From NCBI GenBank assembly GCA_966211525.1, contig CBIHOZ010000009.1, positions 1 to 64,000 of the forward strand: 64,000 bases of DNA, read 5' to 3'. How positions within the stretch are numbered: position 1 is the first letter of the stretch; every line of letters begins with the position of its first letter. Position numbers and translations under genes: made by a program. The notes beneath the pieces were generated by a model. It had not been told where the DNA came from and did no database searches. It was given only the letters and a program-made list of their open reading frames with translations. Positions 54,125-60,970 of this stretch are shown piece by piece. This DNA comes from Ohtaekwangia sp966211525 (lineage in GTDB: Bacteria; Bacteroidota; Bacteroidia; Cytophagales; Cyclobacteriaceae).

Positions 54125-55300
54125 ATGTTAAAAAAAACTACGCTACCAACACTTTGTCTACTGTTAACATTTGCATTTAGTTGTAACGACCAAAGTGTGA
54201 TTGAACAACATGATACTGTTGTCCCATTCGATCCCAGTACAACTACAACTCTACCGCATGATACAGGTACACCAGCCTATACATTTAAGTTAACAAGCCA
54301 GGCTAGTATATATGCAAATGTAAAAAGTACTTTTTCCAATATAAAAGTTGACTCTGACCTGGTTTCAGTTAACAACGAAGGTGTAAAGATAGCCGACTTT
54401 TCGCGTCTGGATAATATACCCGCTAATCTGGCATTTCTAAAAAATGTAAAAGTTTTTGATGATGAAGCAGGCACAATGCAGGCATTGACAAACGAGGAGT
54501 TTAGACAATTAATGATCAATCAGCTTAACGCTTGCGAATTTTCCGATGCGTTCAAGCAAATATTTATAGACTTCTACGATTACATCAAAAACACGATGCC
54601 TACTAAATCTTATGAATCTTTTAACATAAAATGCAATAGTTTTATGGAAAGGGTAGCTATAGGCGCTTCCGCATCAAAATATACGGAACTGGAAAAATTT
54701 GCAGTTGTTCAGGTCTTTGCTCAGTTAAGACAACTGGTAAAGTATACCTACGAAAATCCAAGCTCAGCATGGAATAACACAGCAAATGGACGTAGCAGCT
54801 CTGGTGGTTGTTTGCCTAAGACAAAAGATGAGTGGAAGGCCATTGCGGAGGCTGCATTTACAGGTGGAGTGATGGCAGGTGTTAGCTTAGGAATCAAAGG
54901 CATCGAAGCCGGTGCTATAGCAACCACTGCTGCCGGTAATCCTGTTGCCGGGGGCGTTGTAGGTGGGATAATTGGCTTTACAATTGGCTTTACCAGTGGT
55001 GCAATTGGCAGTGGCAGTGTAAAACTAATGTTTGATTGCTTATGGAAAAAAGCCGCCAGCTTAAATGTGCCATTAACAACTTTTGTTTGTAGCGGAAAGG
55101 TATATCAAGCTTACACCAATTCAATTCCAACTGGATGTGAAGCTGGAGGAAATAGCATTATCACACAACAGCCTTATCAAGATCATGTTAAACGAATGCT
55201 AAAAGGAATTTTTGAGTTAGGTGTTGTACCGAACGCAGGCAAACAAAAGATTAATGTTAATGTGGAGAATGACATTAAATTTGTAGTATCAAACTTATGA
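54125..55300 (+). CDS. lipoprotein with glycine-zipper-like hydrophobic segment
   Basis: A 391-residue lipoprotein (lipobox TFAFSC, Cys20). The first 230 residues are helical, then comes a stretch of alternating small and hydrophobic residues (GGVMAGVSLGIKGIEAG and GGVVGGIIGFTIGFTSGA, about 247-305) typical of membrane-inserting glycine zippers, some bacteriocins and two-component toxins. No enzyme motif. The next gene, a small two-helix membrane protein, overlaps its stop by 4 bp, so they work together. An effector/immunity interpretation is possible but unproven. Confidence 0.62.
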   Translation: MLKKTTLPTLCLLLTFAFSCNDQSVIEQHDTVVPFDPSTTTTLPHDTGTPAYTFKLTSQASIYANVKSTFSNIKVDSDLVSVNNEGVKIADFSRLDNIPANLAFLKNVKVFDDEAGTMQALTNEEFRQLMINQLNACEFSDAFKQIFIDFYDYIKNTMPTKSYESFNIKCNSFMERVAIGASASKYTELEKFAVVQVFAQLRQLVKYTYENPSSAWNNTANGRSSSGGCLPKTKDEWKAIAEAAFTGGVMAGVSLGIKGIEAGAIATTAAGNPVAGGVVGGIIGFTIGFTSGAIGSGSVKLMFDCLWKKAASLNVPLTTFVCSGKVYQAYTNSIPTGCEAGGNSIITQQPYQDHVKRMLKGIFELGVVPNAGKQKINVNVENDIKFVVSNL

Positions 55301-55542
55301 AACGTGTAATTAGCTTTTTAGGATACTTCGTTTTCTTCTTGGTATCCTTGTACGCATTAAGTCATGTTAGATTTTTTTCTACAACTGCAATGAACATGTC
55401 AGAAACAAAAAATATAGCGTGGCTTATAACCACCTCATTTGTATTGAGCTTGGGTTATACATTGACTAGCGAGAGGATAAAAAGATTCATTGGCAATACA
55501 ACAAAAAAAATAGTAGACAAAAAGAAGCATGATCCGAACTGA
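55297..55542 (+). CDS. small two-helix membrane protein
   Basis: An 81-residue protein: two predicted transmembrane helices (about 5-24 and 38-56) and a basic C-terminal tail (KKIVDKKKHD). Translationally coupled to the preceding lipoprotein gene through ATGA. Candidate immunity or anchor partner; inference only. Confidence 0.6.
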   Translation: MKRVISFLGYFVFFLVSLYALSHVRFFSTTAMNMSETKNIAWLITTSFVLSLGYTLTSERIKRFIGNTTKKIVDKKKHDPN

Positions 55543-55556
55543 GTATCAGACCTGAC

Positions 55557-55585
55557 TCCATCAGAGTCACCGGCCGGTGACTCCT
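55557..55585 (+). repeat. solo 5' hairpin of the repeat family (variant)
   Basis: Contains the perfect 20-bp palindrome GAGTCACCGGCCGGTGACTC (55564-55583). It matches the variant arm of copy 4 (CCATCAGAGTCACCGG), without the rest. Confidence 0.75.
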
Positions 55586-55644
55586 TAAGCCTGCCCCAAA
55601 GACACCCAATCTCCATTTCAAAAGTTGAGATAATATTTTAAATT

Positions 55645-55755
55645 AAGTCTCCGAAGAGTCTCCCGCCTCGGGGACTCTTGCGGAAGCACACACTTAGCAA
55701 CAGGCGTTTTTCAAAACACGCATAGTCCCGAAACGGAGACTATGCTTCGACTGTC
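55645..55755 (+). repeat. interspersed two-hairpin repeat, copy 5
   Basis: Complete copy, nearly identical to copy 1: AAGTCTCCGA, 5' hairpin AGAGTCTCC/GGGGACTCT, GCACACACTTAGCAACAGGC, 3' hairpin GCATAGTC...GACTATGC, tail CTTCGACTGTC. Confidence 0.92.
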
Positions 55756-55789
55756 ATAATCCTTAAATTGTAATTTGATTTTGCCAAAG

Positions 55790-55966
55790 ATGAGAAAAGA
55801 GATTGTGACTGATTCAACTCCAAAACCAGATGAGTCCTCAAAAGAGGATATCATTGAAAGACTGATAATAATTGAGAAAATAAAGAAAGGCCGGCAGCAA
55901 ATAAAAGAAGGTAATGTTAATACTGAAGACCAGGCAAGGGTAAAGCTAGATAAATGGTTACGTTGA
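55790..55966 (+). CDS. small antitoxin-like protein (orphan)
   Basis: A 58-residue protein, MRKEIVTDSTPKPDESSKED..., ending IIERLIIIEKIKKGRQQIKE...RVKLDKWLR. It resembles the Bacteroidota antitoxin group (ERLIFIEKVEEGL...KWLK) that pairs with RelE/ParE toxins. No toxin follows: the next gene is a lipoprotein 16 bp on. Related to the truncated gene at 48553. The ATG start is preferred over a TTG 15 bp upstream. Confidence 0.62.
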   Translation: MRKEIVTDSTPKPDESSKEDIIERLIIIEKIKKGRQQIKEGNVNTEDQARVKLDKWLR

Positions 55967-55982
55967 TTTTCCTTCTAACACA

Positions 55983-56465
55983 GTGGCATCAAATTTTGTG
56001 AAACACATCTCCTATCTATACTTACTTATACTGGTAAGCTGTACCACGACCACATCATCTCTTCAAGAAGAAGAGAAAAAACTTGTCGGAAACTGGAAGG
56101 AGCCAGTAGATAATGGAGCGATACAAGGGTCGTATATGGAGTTCCATGAAGACCGCACTGGTGTTTTCGGACCAATCATTAATGTTAAGGGCAAAGTCGG
56201 AATTGCACCCTACTTGTCGTTCCTAATGAAAGACTGGCGAATACAAAACGACACACTTTCTATTCAATTCGAAATGCAGCCGGGTTACGCGGTCTATAGC
56301 CCCGATGGAAAGAAAATCAGAAAAAACGATAAGCCCAGTTATGTCCGCTATATTGTTTGGGAGGTGTCCGACACAGTGATTGTCCTGGAAGATCTCGTTA
56401 GTGAATTTCCAGGCATAAAGGAACGTCTGAAAAAGTCGGAGAAAATGGAACTTTTGAATGAGTAA
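55983..56465 (+). CDS. lipoprotein, lipocalin-like
   Basis: A 160-residue lipoprotein (lipobox ILVSC, Cys20 from GTG start; a GTG 15 bp later would give a shorter leader). KKLVGNWKEP...SYMEFHEDRTGVFGP is a lipocalin-like start (DUF4923/lipocalin-type beta-barrel pattern), a resemblance only. No partner. Same strand, 16 bp after the antitoxin-like gene. Confidence 0.6.
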   Translation: MASNFVKHISYLYLLILVSCTTTTSSLQEEEKKLVGNWKEPVDNGAIQGSYMEFHEDRTGVFGPIINVKGKVGIAPYLSFLMKDWRIQNDTLSIQFEMQPGYAVYSPDGKKIRKNDKPSYVRYIVWEVSDTVIVLEDLVSEFPGIKERLKKSEKMELLNE

Positions 56466-56471
56466 ATTGCA

Positions 56472-56493
56472 TCTCCATCAGAGTTACCGTCCG
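56472..56493 (+). repeat. decayed 5' hairpin fragment of the repeat
   Basis: TCCATCAGAGTTACCGTCCG resembles the variant arm in copy 4 and the solo copy at 55557 but lacks the complementary strand. Just downstream of a lipoprotein gene. Confidence 0.5.
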
Positions 56494-56570
56494 CTATATT
56501 TTAACTTGTTCCGTATGCAAACCCATATATATACTAATGATATTTCTATATTAGGGCAAGCCCGCAGGCA

Positions 56571-57089
56571 ATGAACAACATCAGAAAAGTACTTAGAGCA
56601 AAGCACTGGCAAATTTTTTCAATTTTGATGGGTATCTCATTTATTCAGGGATCGAGTCAAGGGTCCAGTAGTGGGATAAGCACCATCTTCTATATTCTGT
56701 ACATCGTTATTTATATTGGCTGGCTTTTAGTGCTAGGCATGGGATTAAAATCCATGCGACTGAATGTCGCGATGAATTATGCGCTCTTTTTAGCAACAGG
56801 GATTGCGCTTATTACGGTGGTCGTTTCTGTTAAAATTTTAGAAACAATGGGGTTGCTGAACAACTTCGAAAATGATGCAATAGCAATACCAATGCTGGTA
56901 CTCATACTTACTTCGTTAATCATAGTTTGCAGTTTCATTGCAAAGAACTTAAAAATAAATGAAAAGGGAGAGGACATTGATATTAATGATTACTTCGGAG
57001 ACATTCTCCGCTTGATATTCTGGCCTATAGGTATATGGAGTATTCAGCCTCGCATAAATAGATTAGCGGCCAAGTTGATCAGTCACTAA
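56571..57089 (+). CDS. membrane protein of unknown function
   Basis: A 172-residue integral membrane protein; four predicted helices (from about 12-28, 43-61, 70-92, 106-126) and a C-terminal amphipathic segment with RLIFWPIGIWSIQPRINRL, which resembles the C-terminus of other small membrane proteins. No named family. It follows the lipocalin-like lipoprotein gene and a decayed repeat. Confidence 0.68.
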   Translation: MNNIRKVLRAKHWQIFSILMGISFIQGSSQGSSSGISTIFYILYIVIYIGWLLVLGMGLKSMRLNVAMNYALFLATGIALITVVVSVKILETMGLLNNFENDAIAIPMLVLILTSLIIVCSFIAKNLKINEKGEDIDINDYFGDILRLIFWPIGIWSIQPRINRLAAKLISH

Positions 57090-57120
57090 CTGGGCTATAA
57101 TGCATCATTTGCCTTTGCTA

Positions 57121-57140
57121 CCCTATCAGAGTCACCGATC
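57121..57140 (+). repeat. decayed 5' hairpin fragment of the repeat
   Basis: CCCTATCAGAGTCACCGATC, similar to the variant arm, after the membrane-protein gene. No complementary arm. Confidence 0.45.
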
Positions 57141-57215
57141 CTCTGAATTGAAATAAGAAGGACTTATAGAATGGAGTATAGCAAAAATCACATTTAAAGC
57201 GAAACAATTTTAACT

Positions 57216-57389
57216 ATGAAACAATCAATACTCTATATTGTGCTTGGCGCCTTAATCATCATTGGTGGATTGCGTCAAAATGAACACAGATTAATTCCAG
57301 AGTTTCTGTACTATATATTCGGGGGTATATCACTGATCTTTGGAATATATAAATTATTAACTAACGAGCCTGACGACAAGCAGCAATAA
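57216..57389 (+). CDS. 57-residue membrane protein
   Basis: A small gene: MKQSILYIVLGALIIIGGLR, a polar turn QNEHRLIPE, then FLYYIFGGISLIFGIYKLL and a short acidic tail (57 residues). Two transmembrane helices predicted. Its TAA stop overlaps the first bases of repeat copy 6, so the repeat abuts the coding end exactly. Confidence 0.6.
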   Translation: MKQSILYIVLGALIIIGGLRQNEHRLIPEFLYYIFGGISLIFGIYKLLTNEPDDKQQ

Positions 57390-57496
57390 GTCTCCGAAGA
57401 GTCTTCCGCCTCGGGGACTCTAGCAGAAGCACACACTTAGCAACAGGCAGCTTTTCAAAAAACGTATAGTCCCGAAACGGAGACTATGCTTCGACT
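57388..57496 (+). repeat. interspersed two-hairpin repeat, copy 6
   Basis: Complete copy: AAGTCTCCGA, 5' arm AGAGTCTTCC with GGGGACTCT, GCACACACTTAGCAACAGGC, CTTTT, 3' arm GTATAGTC...GACTATGC, where one base pair is a T-G wobble, tail CTTCGAC. It starts within the stop codon of the small membrane-protein gene. Confidence 0.9.
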
Positions 57497-57565
57497 TTAG
57501 CAACATTCCGTGTAATAGGCGACCTACATCGTTATACACAAAAAAACATTTTAGACTTCTGAACC

Positions 57566-58027
57566 TTGACAACAATACATCTCGTAACCGAAATAGAAGC
57601 CGATATATATACCTGTTTTGACGCAGCGCGTGATATTGACATTCACAAGCTCTCAACAAAACAAACAAACGAAATTGCCATTGCCGGTCGCACAAGCGGG
57701 CTTTGCGAATTAGGTGACATGATAACATGGGAAGCAACACACTTCGGAATAAGACAACAATTAACCGTTGAGATTACCAAGTTCAACCGACCTTACTTCT
57801 TTGAAGATAAAATGCTGAAAGGCGCCTTTAAAAGTATGCAGCACAAACATTACTTCGAAGAGAAAGACGGCAAAACCATAATGATCGATAAATTCGAATA
57901 TGAAGTTCCGTATAGTATAGCAGGTAAAATCTTCAATACTATAATTTTAAAGCGCTACATGACTTCGTTTCTCGTAACCCGAAATCAGTTTATCAAATCC
58001 GTTGTAGAAGCGAAACGAGCACATTGA
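57566..58027 (+). CDS. SRPBCC-family protein
   Basis: A 153-residue START/Bet v1-like ligand-binding protein. The start at TTG (57566) gives MTTIHLVTEIEADIYTCFDAARDIDIHKLST, the typical SRPBCC start; IDKFEYEVPYSIAGKIFNTIILKRYM is the C-terminal helix. Single-gene unit after repeat copy 6. TATA words are moderately frequent, unlike the array genes. Confidence 0.82.
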   Translation: MTTIHLVTEIEADIYTCFDAARDIDIHKLSTKQTNEIAIAGRTSGLCELGDMITWEATHFGIRQQLTVEITKFNRPYFFEDKMLKGAFKSMQHKHYFEEKDGKTIMIDKFEYEVPYSIAGKIFNTIILKRYMTSFLVTRNQFIKSVVEAKRAH

Positions 58028-58032
58028 TGCTT

Positions 58033-58074
58033 AATAGCAAAAATCACTATCTTGATAAGATATAGTTCATAACA
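58033..58074 (+). repeat. short conserved pre-gene sequence, copy 2
   Basis: AATAGCAAAAATCACTATCT then TGATAAGATATAGTTCATAA, 9 bp before the next start codon at 58083. Similar to 58501-58543 and 50959-51006. Confidence 0.5.
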
Positions 58075-58082
58075 CGTAACAA

Positions 58083-58496
58083 ATGAAAAGACCTCAAGAC
58101 TTCTTTACAATCTATAAGCAATCGGCATGGGATAAGGACACCGAAGGCATGATTGCATTGTACCATGACAGCGTTGTGATTTTTGACATGTGGACGAAAG
58201 GGTATCAAACAGGACTTACAGAATGGTCTAGCGTAATCAAAAATTGGTTAGGCTCATTAAGAGACGAAAGTGTAAATGTGATCTTTGAAATGATAGAACT
58301 TCACGAAGGTAACGATGCCGGGTTTGGAAGTGCTTTAATTACTTATCAAGCCATTTCAACGAACAACACAATTGTAAGAAGCATGAAAAACAGAATTACC
58401 GTAGGGTTTATCAAACAGAAAGATGAGTGGAGAGTAATTCATCAACACACATCTGCTCCTATCAACTCCAACCTTGAAGCTATTTTGAATATCTGA
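58083..58496 (+). CDS. SnoaL/DUF4440-like protein
   Basis: A 137-residue NTF2-fold protein. MKRPQDFFTIYKQSAWDKDTEGMIALYHDSVVIFDMWTKG starts like SnoaL-type ketosteroid-isomerase relatives, and DEWRVIHQHTSAPI ends the fold. Binding or enzymatic role unknown. Confidence 0.82.
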   Translation: MKRPQDFFTIYKQSAWDKDTEGMIALYHDSVVIFDMWTKGYQTGLTEWSSVIKNWLGSLRDESVNVIFEMIELHEGNDAGFGSALITYQAISTNNTIVRSMKNRITVGFIKQKDEWRVIHQHTSAPINSNLEAILNI

Positions 58497-58500
58497 TATT

Positions 58501-58543
58501 TAGTAACAAAATCATTATCTTGAAAAAATATAGTCTATAACCT
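58501..58543 (+). repeat. short conserved pre-gene sequence, copy 3
   Basis: TAGTAACAAAATCATTATCT then TGAAAAAATATAGTCTATAA, 50 bp before the next start codon. See copy 2. Confidence 0.5.
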
Positions 58544-58592
58544 CAGCCACCCCAGCATAAAAATTTTTGACAGTTGGTTTAAAACAAAAGTT

Positions 58593-59156
58593 ATGAGAAA
58601 ACTAGTTGCATCAATCAACATGACGCTCGATGGGTTTTGTGATCACACATCTGCAATTGCCGATGACGAACTACATCAACACTATACCGACCTGTTATTT
58701 AACGCGGGCGACCTTCTGTACGGAAGAATAACATACCAGCTCATGGAAGACTACTGGCCAACGGTAGTTAAAAATCCCACCGGCAATAAACGCACGGACG
58801 ACTTCGCTGTGATCATAGAAAACATTCCCAAAACTGTTTTCTCCCGAACGCTGAGTAATGTAAAATGGAAAAATGTAAAACTTGCCAAGAGAAGTCTTGA
58901 AGAAGAAGTTTTAGAACTCAAGCAATCGAACGATCATGGAGGTAAAGACATTTTAGTGGGCAGTCCGAGTTTAATTGCAGCGCTGACAAAACTTAATCTG
59001 TTTGATGAATACCAACTCTGCGTTCACCCGATTATAGCGGGACAAGGTTTAACATTGTTTAAAAATATAACCGACAGCATGGTTCTTAAACTTGTAAAGA
59101 CAAAAACACTTGGTGGTGGCCAAATAGTACTTTACTATGAGCCAGTGAAAAAATGA
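58593..59156 (+). CDS. dihydrofolate reductase-like (RibD C-terminal) protein
   Basis: A 187-residue reductase-fold protein. MRKLVASINMTLDGFCDHTS, GDLLYGRITYQLMEDYWP and KDILVGSPSLIAALTKLNLFDEYQLCVHPIIAGQG are typical of the RibD_C domain group that is common in accessory regions. Substrate not known; not the folate DHFR. Confidence 0.88.
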   Translation: MRKLVASINMTLDGFCDHTSAIADDELHQHYTDLLFNAGDLLYGRITYQLMEDYWPTVVKNPTGNKRTDDFAVIIENIPKTVFSRTLSNVKWKNVKLAKRSLEEEVLELKQSNDHGGKDILVGSPSLIAALTKLNLFDEYQLCVHPIIAGQGLTLFKNITDSMVLKLVKTKTLGGGQIVLYYEPVKK

Positions 59157-59259
59157 TTAGTCTTCTTTTATTCTCATCGTAACATAAGCAAAGTATATTC
59201 TTCGATTTAAGAATTAGATTTATCGATCCTGCTACCAAACATCAGAATTCAGGAGACCG

Positions 59260-59913
59260 ATGACTCTAATGGGGTATCTAGATATATACTCCTACTCAAA
59301 TGCAATTGATATGTATAAAAAAATCCCTATAGCGTTAATAACATTCCGACTAGTTATTGTTCCAGTAATTTTAGGGCTAACCTATTATCTCAGAGATGAA
59401 GCACGGTCAATAGTACTTGTCCTAATGTACCTGGGTTTGATATCCGACATACTTGATGGAATTGTTGCCAGACATTTGAATGTTTCGTCTCCAGCCTTGA
59501 GGCGTTTCGATAGTCAGACTGATATGTTATTCTGGCTGTCTATAGGAGTAAGCACCTGGCTACTACATCCAGATCTTATTGCGAATAATAATATAGCAGT
59601 AATTACAATTCTTGCCATGGAAGTGATCTGCTATATGGTGAGCCTGCTAAAATTTAAAAGGGAAACCTGCACACACGCATTTCTCTCAAAGCTCTGGGGA
59701 ATAACACTGCTTATCGCTTTTACTTCTTTGATTGGATTTGACTATGCAGGCCTCCCTTTTGCAATAGCGATTACTGTGGGATTAGTTGCGCACATTGACA
59801 GAATACTGATCACGCTGGTCCTCCCGGCATGGACACATGATATACCAAGTGCTTATCACGCTTATCTTATCAGGAAAGGGATTCCGTTTAAAAAGAATAA
59901 ATTATTCAATTAA
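59260..59913 (+). CDS. CDP-alcohol phosphatidyltransferase-like membrane protein
   Basis: A 217-residue integral membrane protein with the family catalytic motif D-G-x2-A-R-x8-G-x3-D-x3-D in the form Asp66-Gly67, Ala70-Arg71, Asp84, Asp88, with the usual glycine replaced by Leu80 (SSPALRRFDSQTD). It may still bind CDP-alcohols; activity is uncertain. Multiple predicted membrane helices. Confidence 0.8.
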   Translation: MTLMGYLDIYSYSNAIDMYKKIPIALITFRLVIVPVILGLTYYLRDEARSIVLVLMYLGLISDILDGIVARHLNVSSPALRRFDSQTDMLFWLSIGVSTWLLHPDLIANNNIAVITILAMEVICYMVSLLKFKRETCTHAFLSKLWGITLLIAFTSLIGFDYAGLPFAIAITVGLVAHIDRILITLVLPAWTHDIPSAYHAYLIRKGIPFKKNKLFN

Positions 59914-59934
59914 TATACATTATCAAACTATACA

Positions 59935-60345
59935 TCATTTTGTTGTAATAACAGCCTTTGTAAGTCTTCCCCAAGCCACAAAAGCAGCTATACCAATAAA
60001 CACTATATTTATTCCAATATGCGATGCTTCCCCACGAGCAACGTGAAAAACAATCGCACACACCATCAGTACACAAAGCACTATAGCAGCTATTGGTGTA
60101 AGCTTCGGTTTGATGCGAGATAAAGATGGAAGAATTAACCCCATCGCCCCCAGTATATCAACTACACCGGTAAATTTCACGAACGCCACCGGCACCTGTC
60201 CTGTCCATGGCCACATAGTAGATAACTTCACAATAGGTTCAAACAATTTTGTAAGGCCGGCCCAGAGTAACATGCTTGCCAAAAGAACTTGTAGTATCCA
60301 GAGCACAATATGAAGGGTTTTCGATTTCTTCGGTTCAGTTGTCAT
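59935..60345 (-). CDS. DoxX-family membrane protein
   Basis: A 136-residue membrane protein, four helices (LHIVLWILQVLLASMLLWAGLTKL, VDILGAMGLILP, AIVLCVLMVCAIVFHVA, NIVFIGIAAFVAWG). The start is taken at MTTEPKKSKTLH; an upstream ATG adds 11 residues (to 60378). Transcribed divergently from the HxlR-type regulator gene, and probably regulated by it. Confidence 0.88.
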   Translation of the reverse strand: MTTEPKKSKTLHIVLWILQVLLASMLLWAGLTKLFEPIVKLSTMWPWTGQVPVAFVKFTGVVDILGAMGLILPSLSRIKPKLTPIAAIVLCVLMVCAIVFHVARGEASHIGINIVFIGIAAFVAWGRLTKAVITTK

Positions 60346-60402
60346 CTCACTATATATTTTCTTCGTTTGATGAGGCAAACCTATCTATATTTACTTTCGA
60401 AT

Positions 60403-60446
60403 GTATAGTACTATCCCAGCGGATAGCACTATCCTGATGGATAGTA
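60403..60446. promoter_or_regulatory. candidate HxlR operator (18-bp periodic half-sites)
   Basis: GTATAGTACTATCC (60403-60416) and GGATAGCACTATCC (60421-60434) are near-perfect palindromes; a third half-site GGATAG starts at 60439. All begin exactly 18 bp apart. Located in the doxX-hxlR divergent gap, so probably the regulator's binding sites. Confidence 0.62.
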
Positions 60447-60472
60447 ACGGAAATTAAAATCAAGGATTAGAA

Positions 60473-60811
60473 ATGCTGACAACAGGGAGATGCCCATCGA
60501 ATATGCTTTCCATACGGGATGCTTTGGAAGCGTTGGAAGGAAAGTGGAAGCTGCTTATATTATTTTCATTGTCATCGGGACCAAAGCGTTTCAAGCAGAT
60601 ATCAAAAGAAGTGAACGGCATCACCGACAAAATACTTTCAAAAGAGTTGAAAAGTCTGGAGACGAATAAACTTATAAAGCGCGAGGTATATGATACATTT
60701 CCTCCGACCGTAGAGTACTCCATTACTCCGCATGGTATGTCACTTGAAAAATTAATGGACGAGTTACATTATTGGGGGCTAGCGCATCGGAAAAAGATTA
60801 TGGGCAAGTAA
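60473..60811 (+). CDS. HxlR-family transcriptional regulator
   Basis: A 112-residue winged-helix regulator: near-N-terminal Cys7-Pro-Ser as in HxlR proteins that sense electrophiles or oxidants, ALEALEGKWKLLILFSLSSGPKRFKQISKEVNGI, ITDKILSKELKSLE and VEYSITPHGMSL. Divergent from doxX; likely self-regulating through the repeats in the gap. Confidence 0.92.
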   Translation: MLTTGRCPSNMLSIRDALEALEGKWKLLILFSLSSGPKRFKQISKEVNGITDKILSKELKSLETNKLIKREVYDTFPPTVEYSITPHGMSLEKLMDELHYWGLAHRKKIMGK

Positions 60812-60970
60812 ATATAAAAATCGCGGCTTCGGCAGACCTGCACATCTTGGAAACGTGGCGTCCTTTAAACATTTTTGTGATCGGGTAAGTCCAAAGCTTT
60901 TAAAGATGTAACCATACCAAACGAATCTGTTACTCAACCACTTTATTATACATCCTCGTCTTCGCATTTC

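Noticed and set aside
51364..57496. CRISPR array
   Set aside because: The repeats are about 110 bp, widely and unevenly spaced with genes between them, and no cas genes are present.
51364..57496. Canonical integron (CALIN) array
   Set aside because: I looked for RYYYAAC and GTTRRRY sites at the repeat ends and saw none, and no integrase gene is in the window. Kept only as an analogy.
48304..60811. Prophage or integrative element
   Set aside because: No phage structural, replication, integrase or transfer genes, and no recognisable att direct repeats at the tRNA-Leu or elsewhere.
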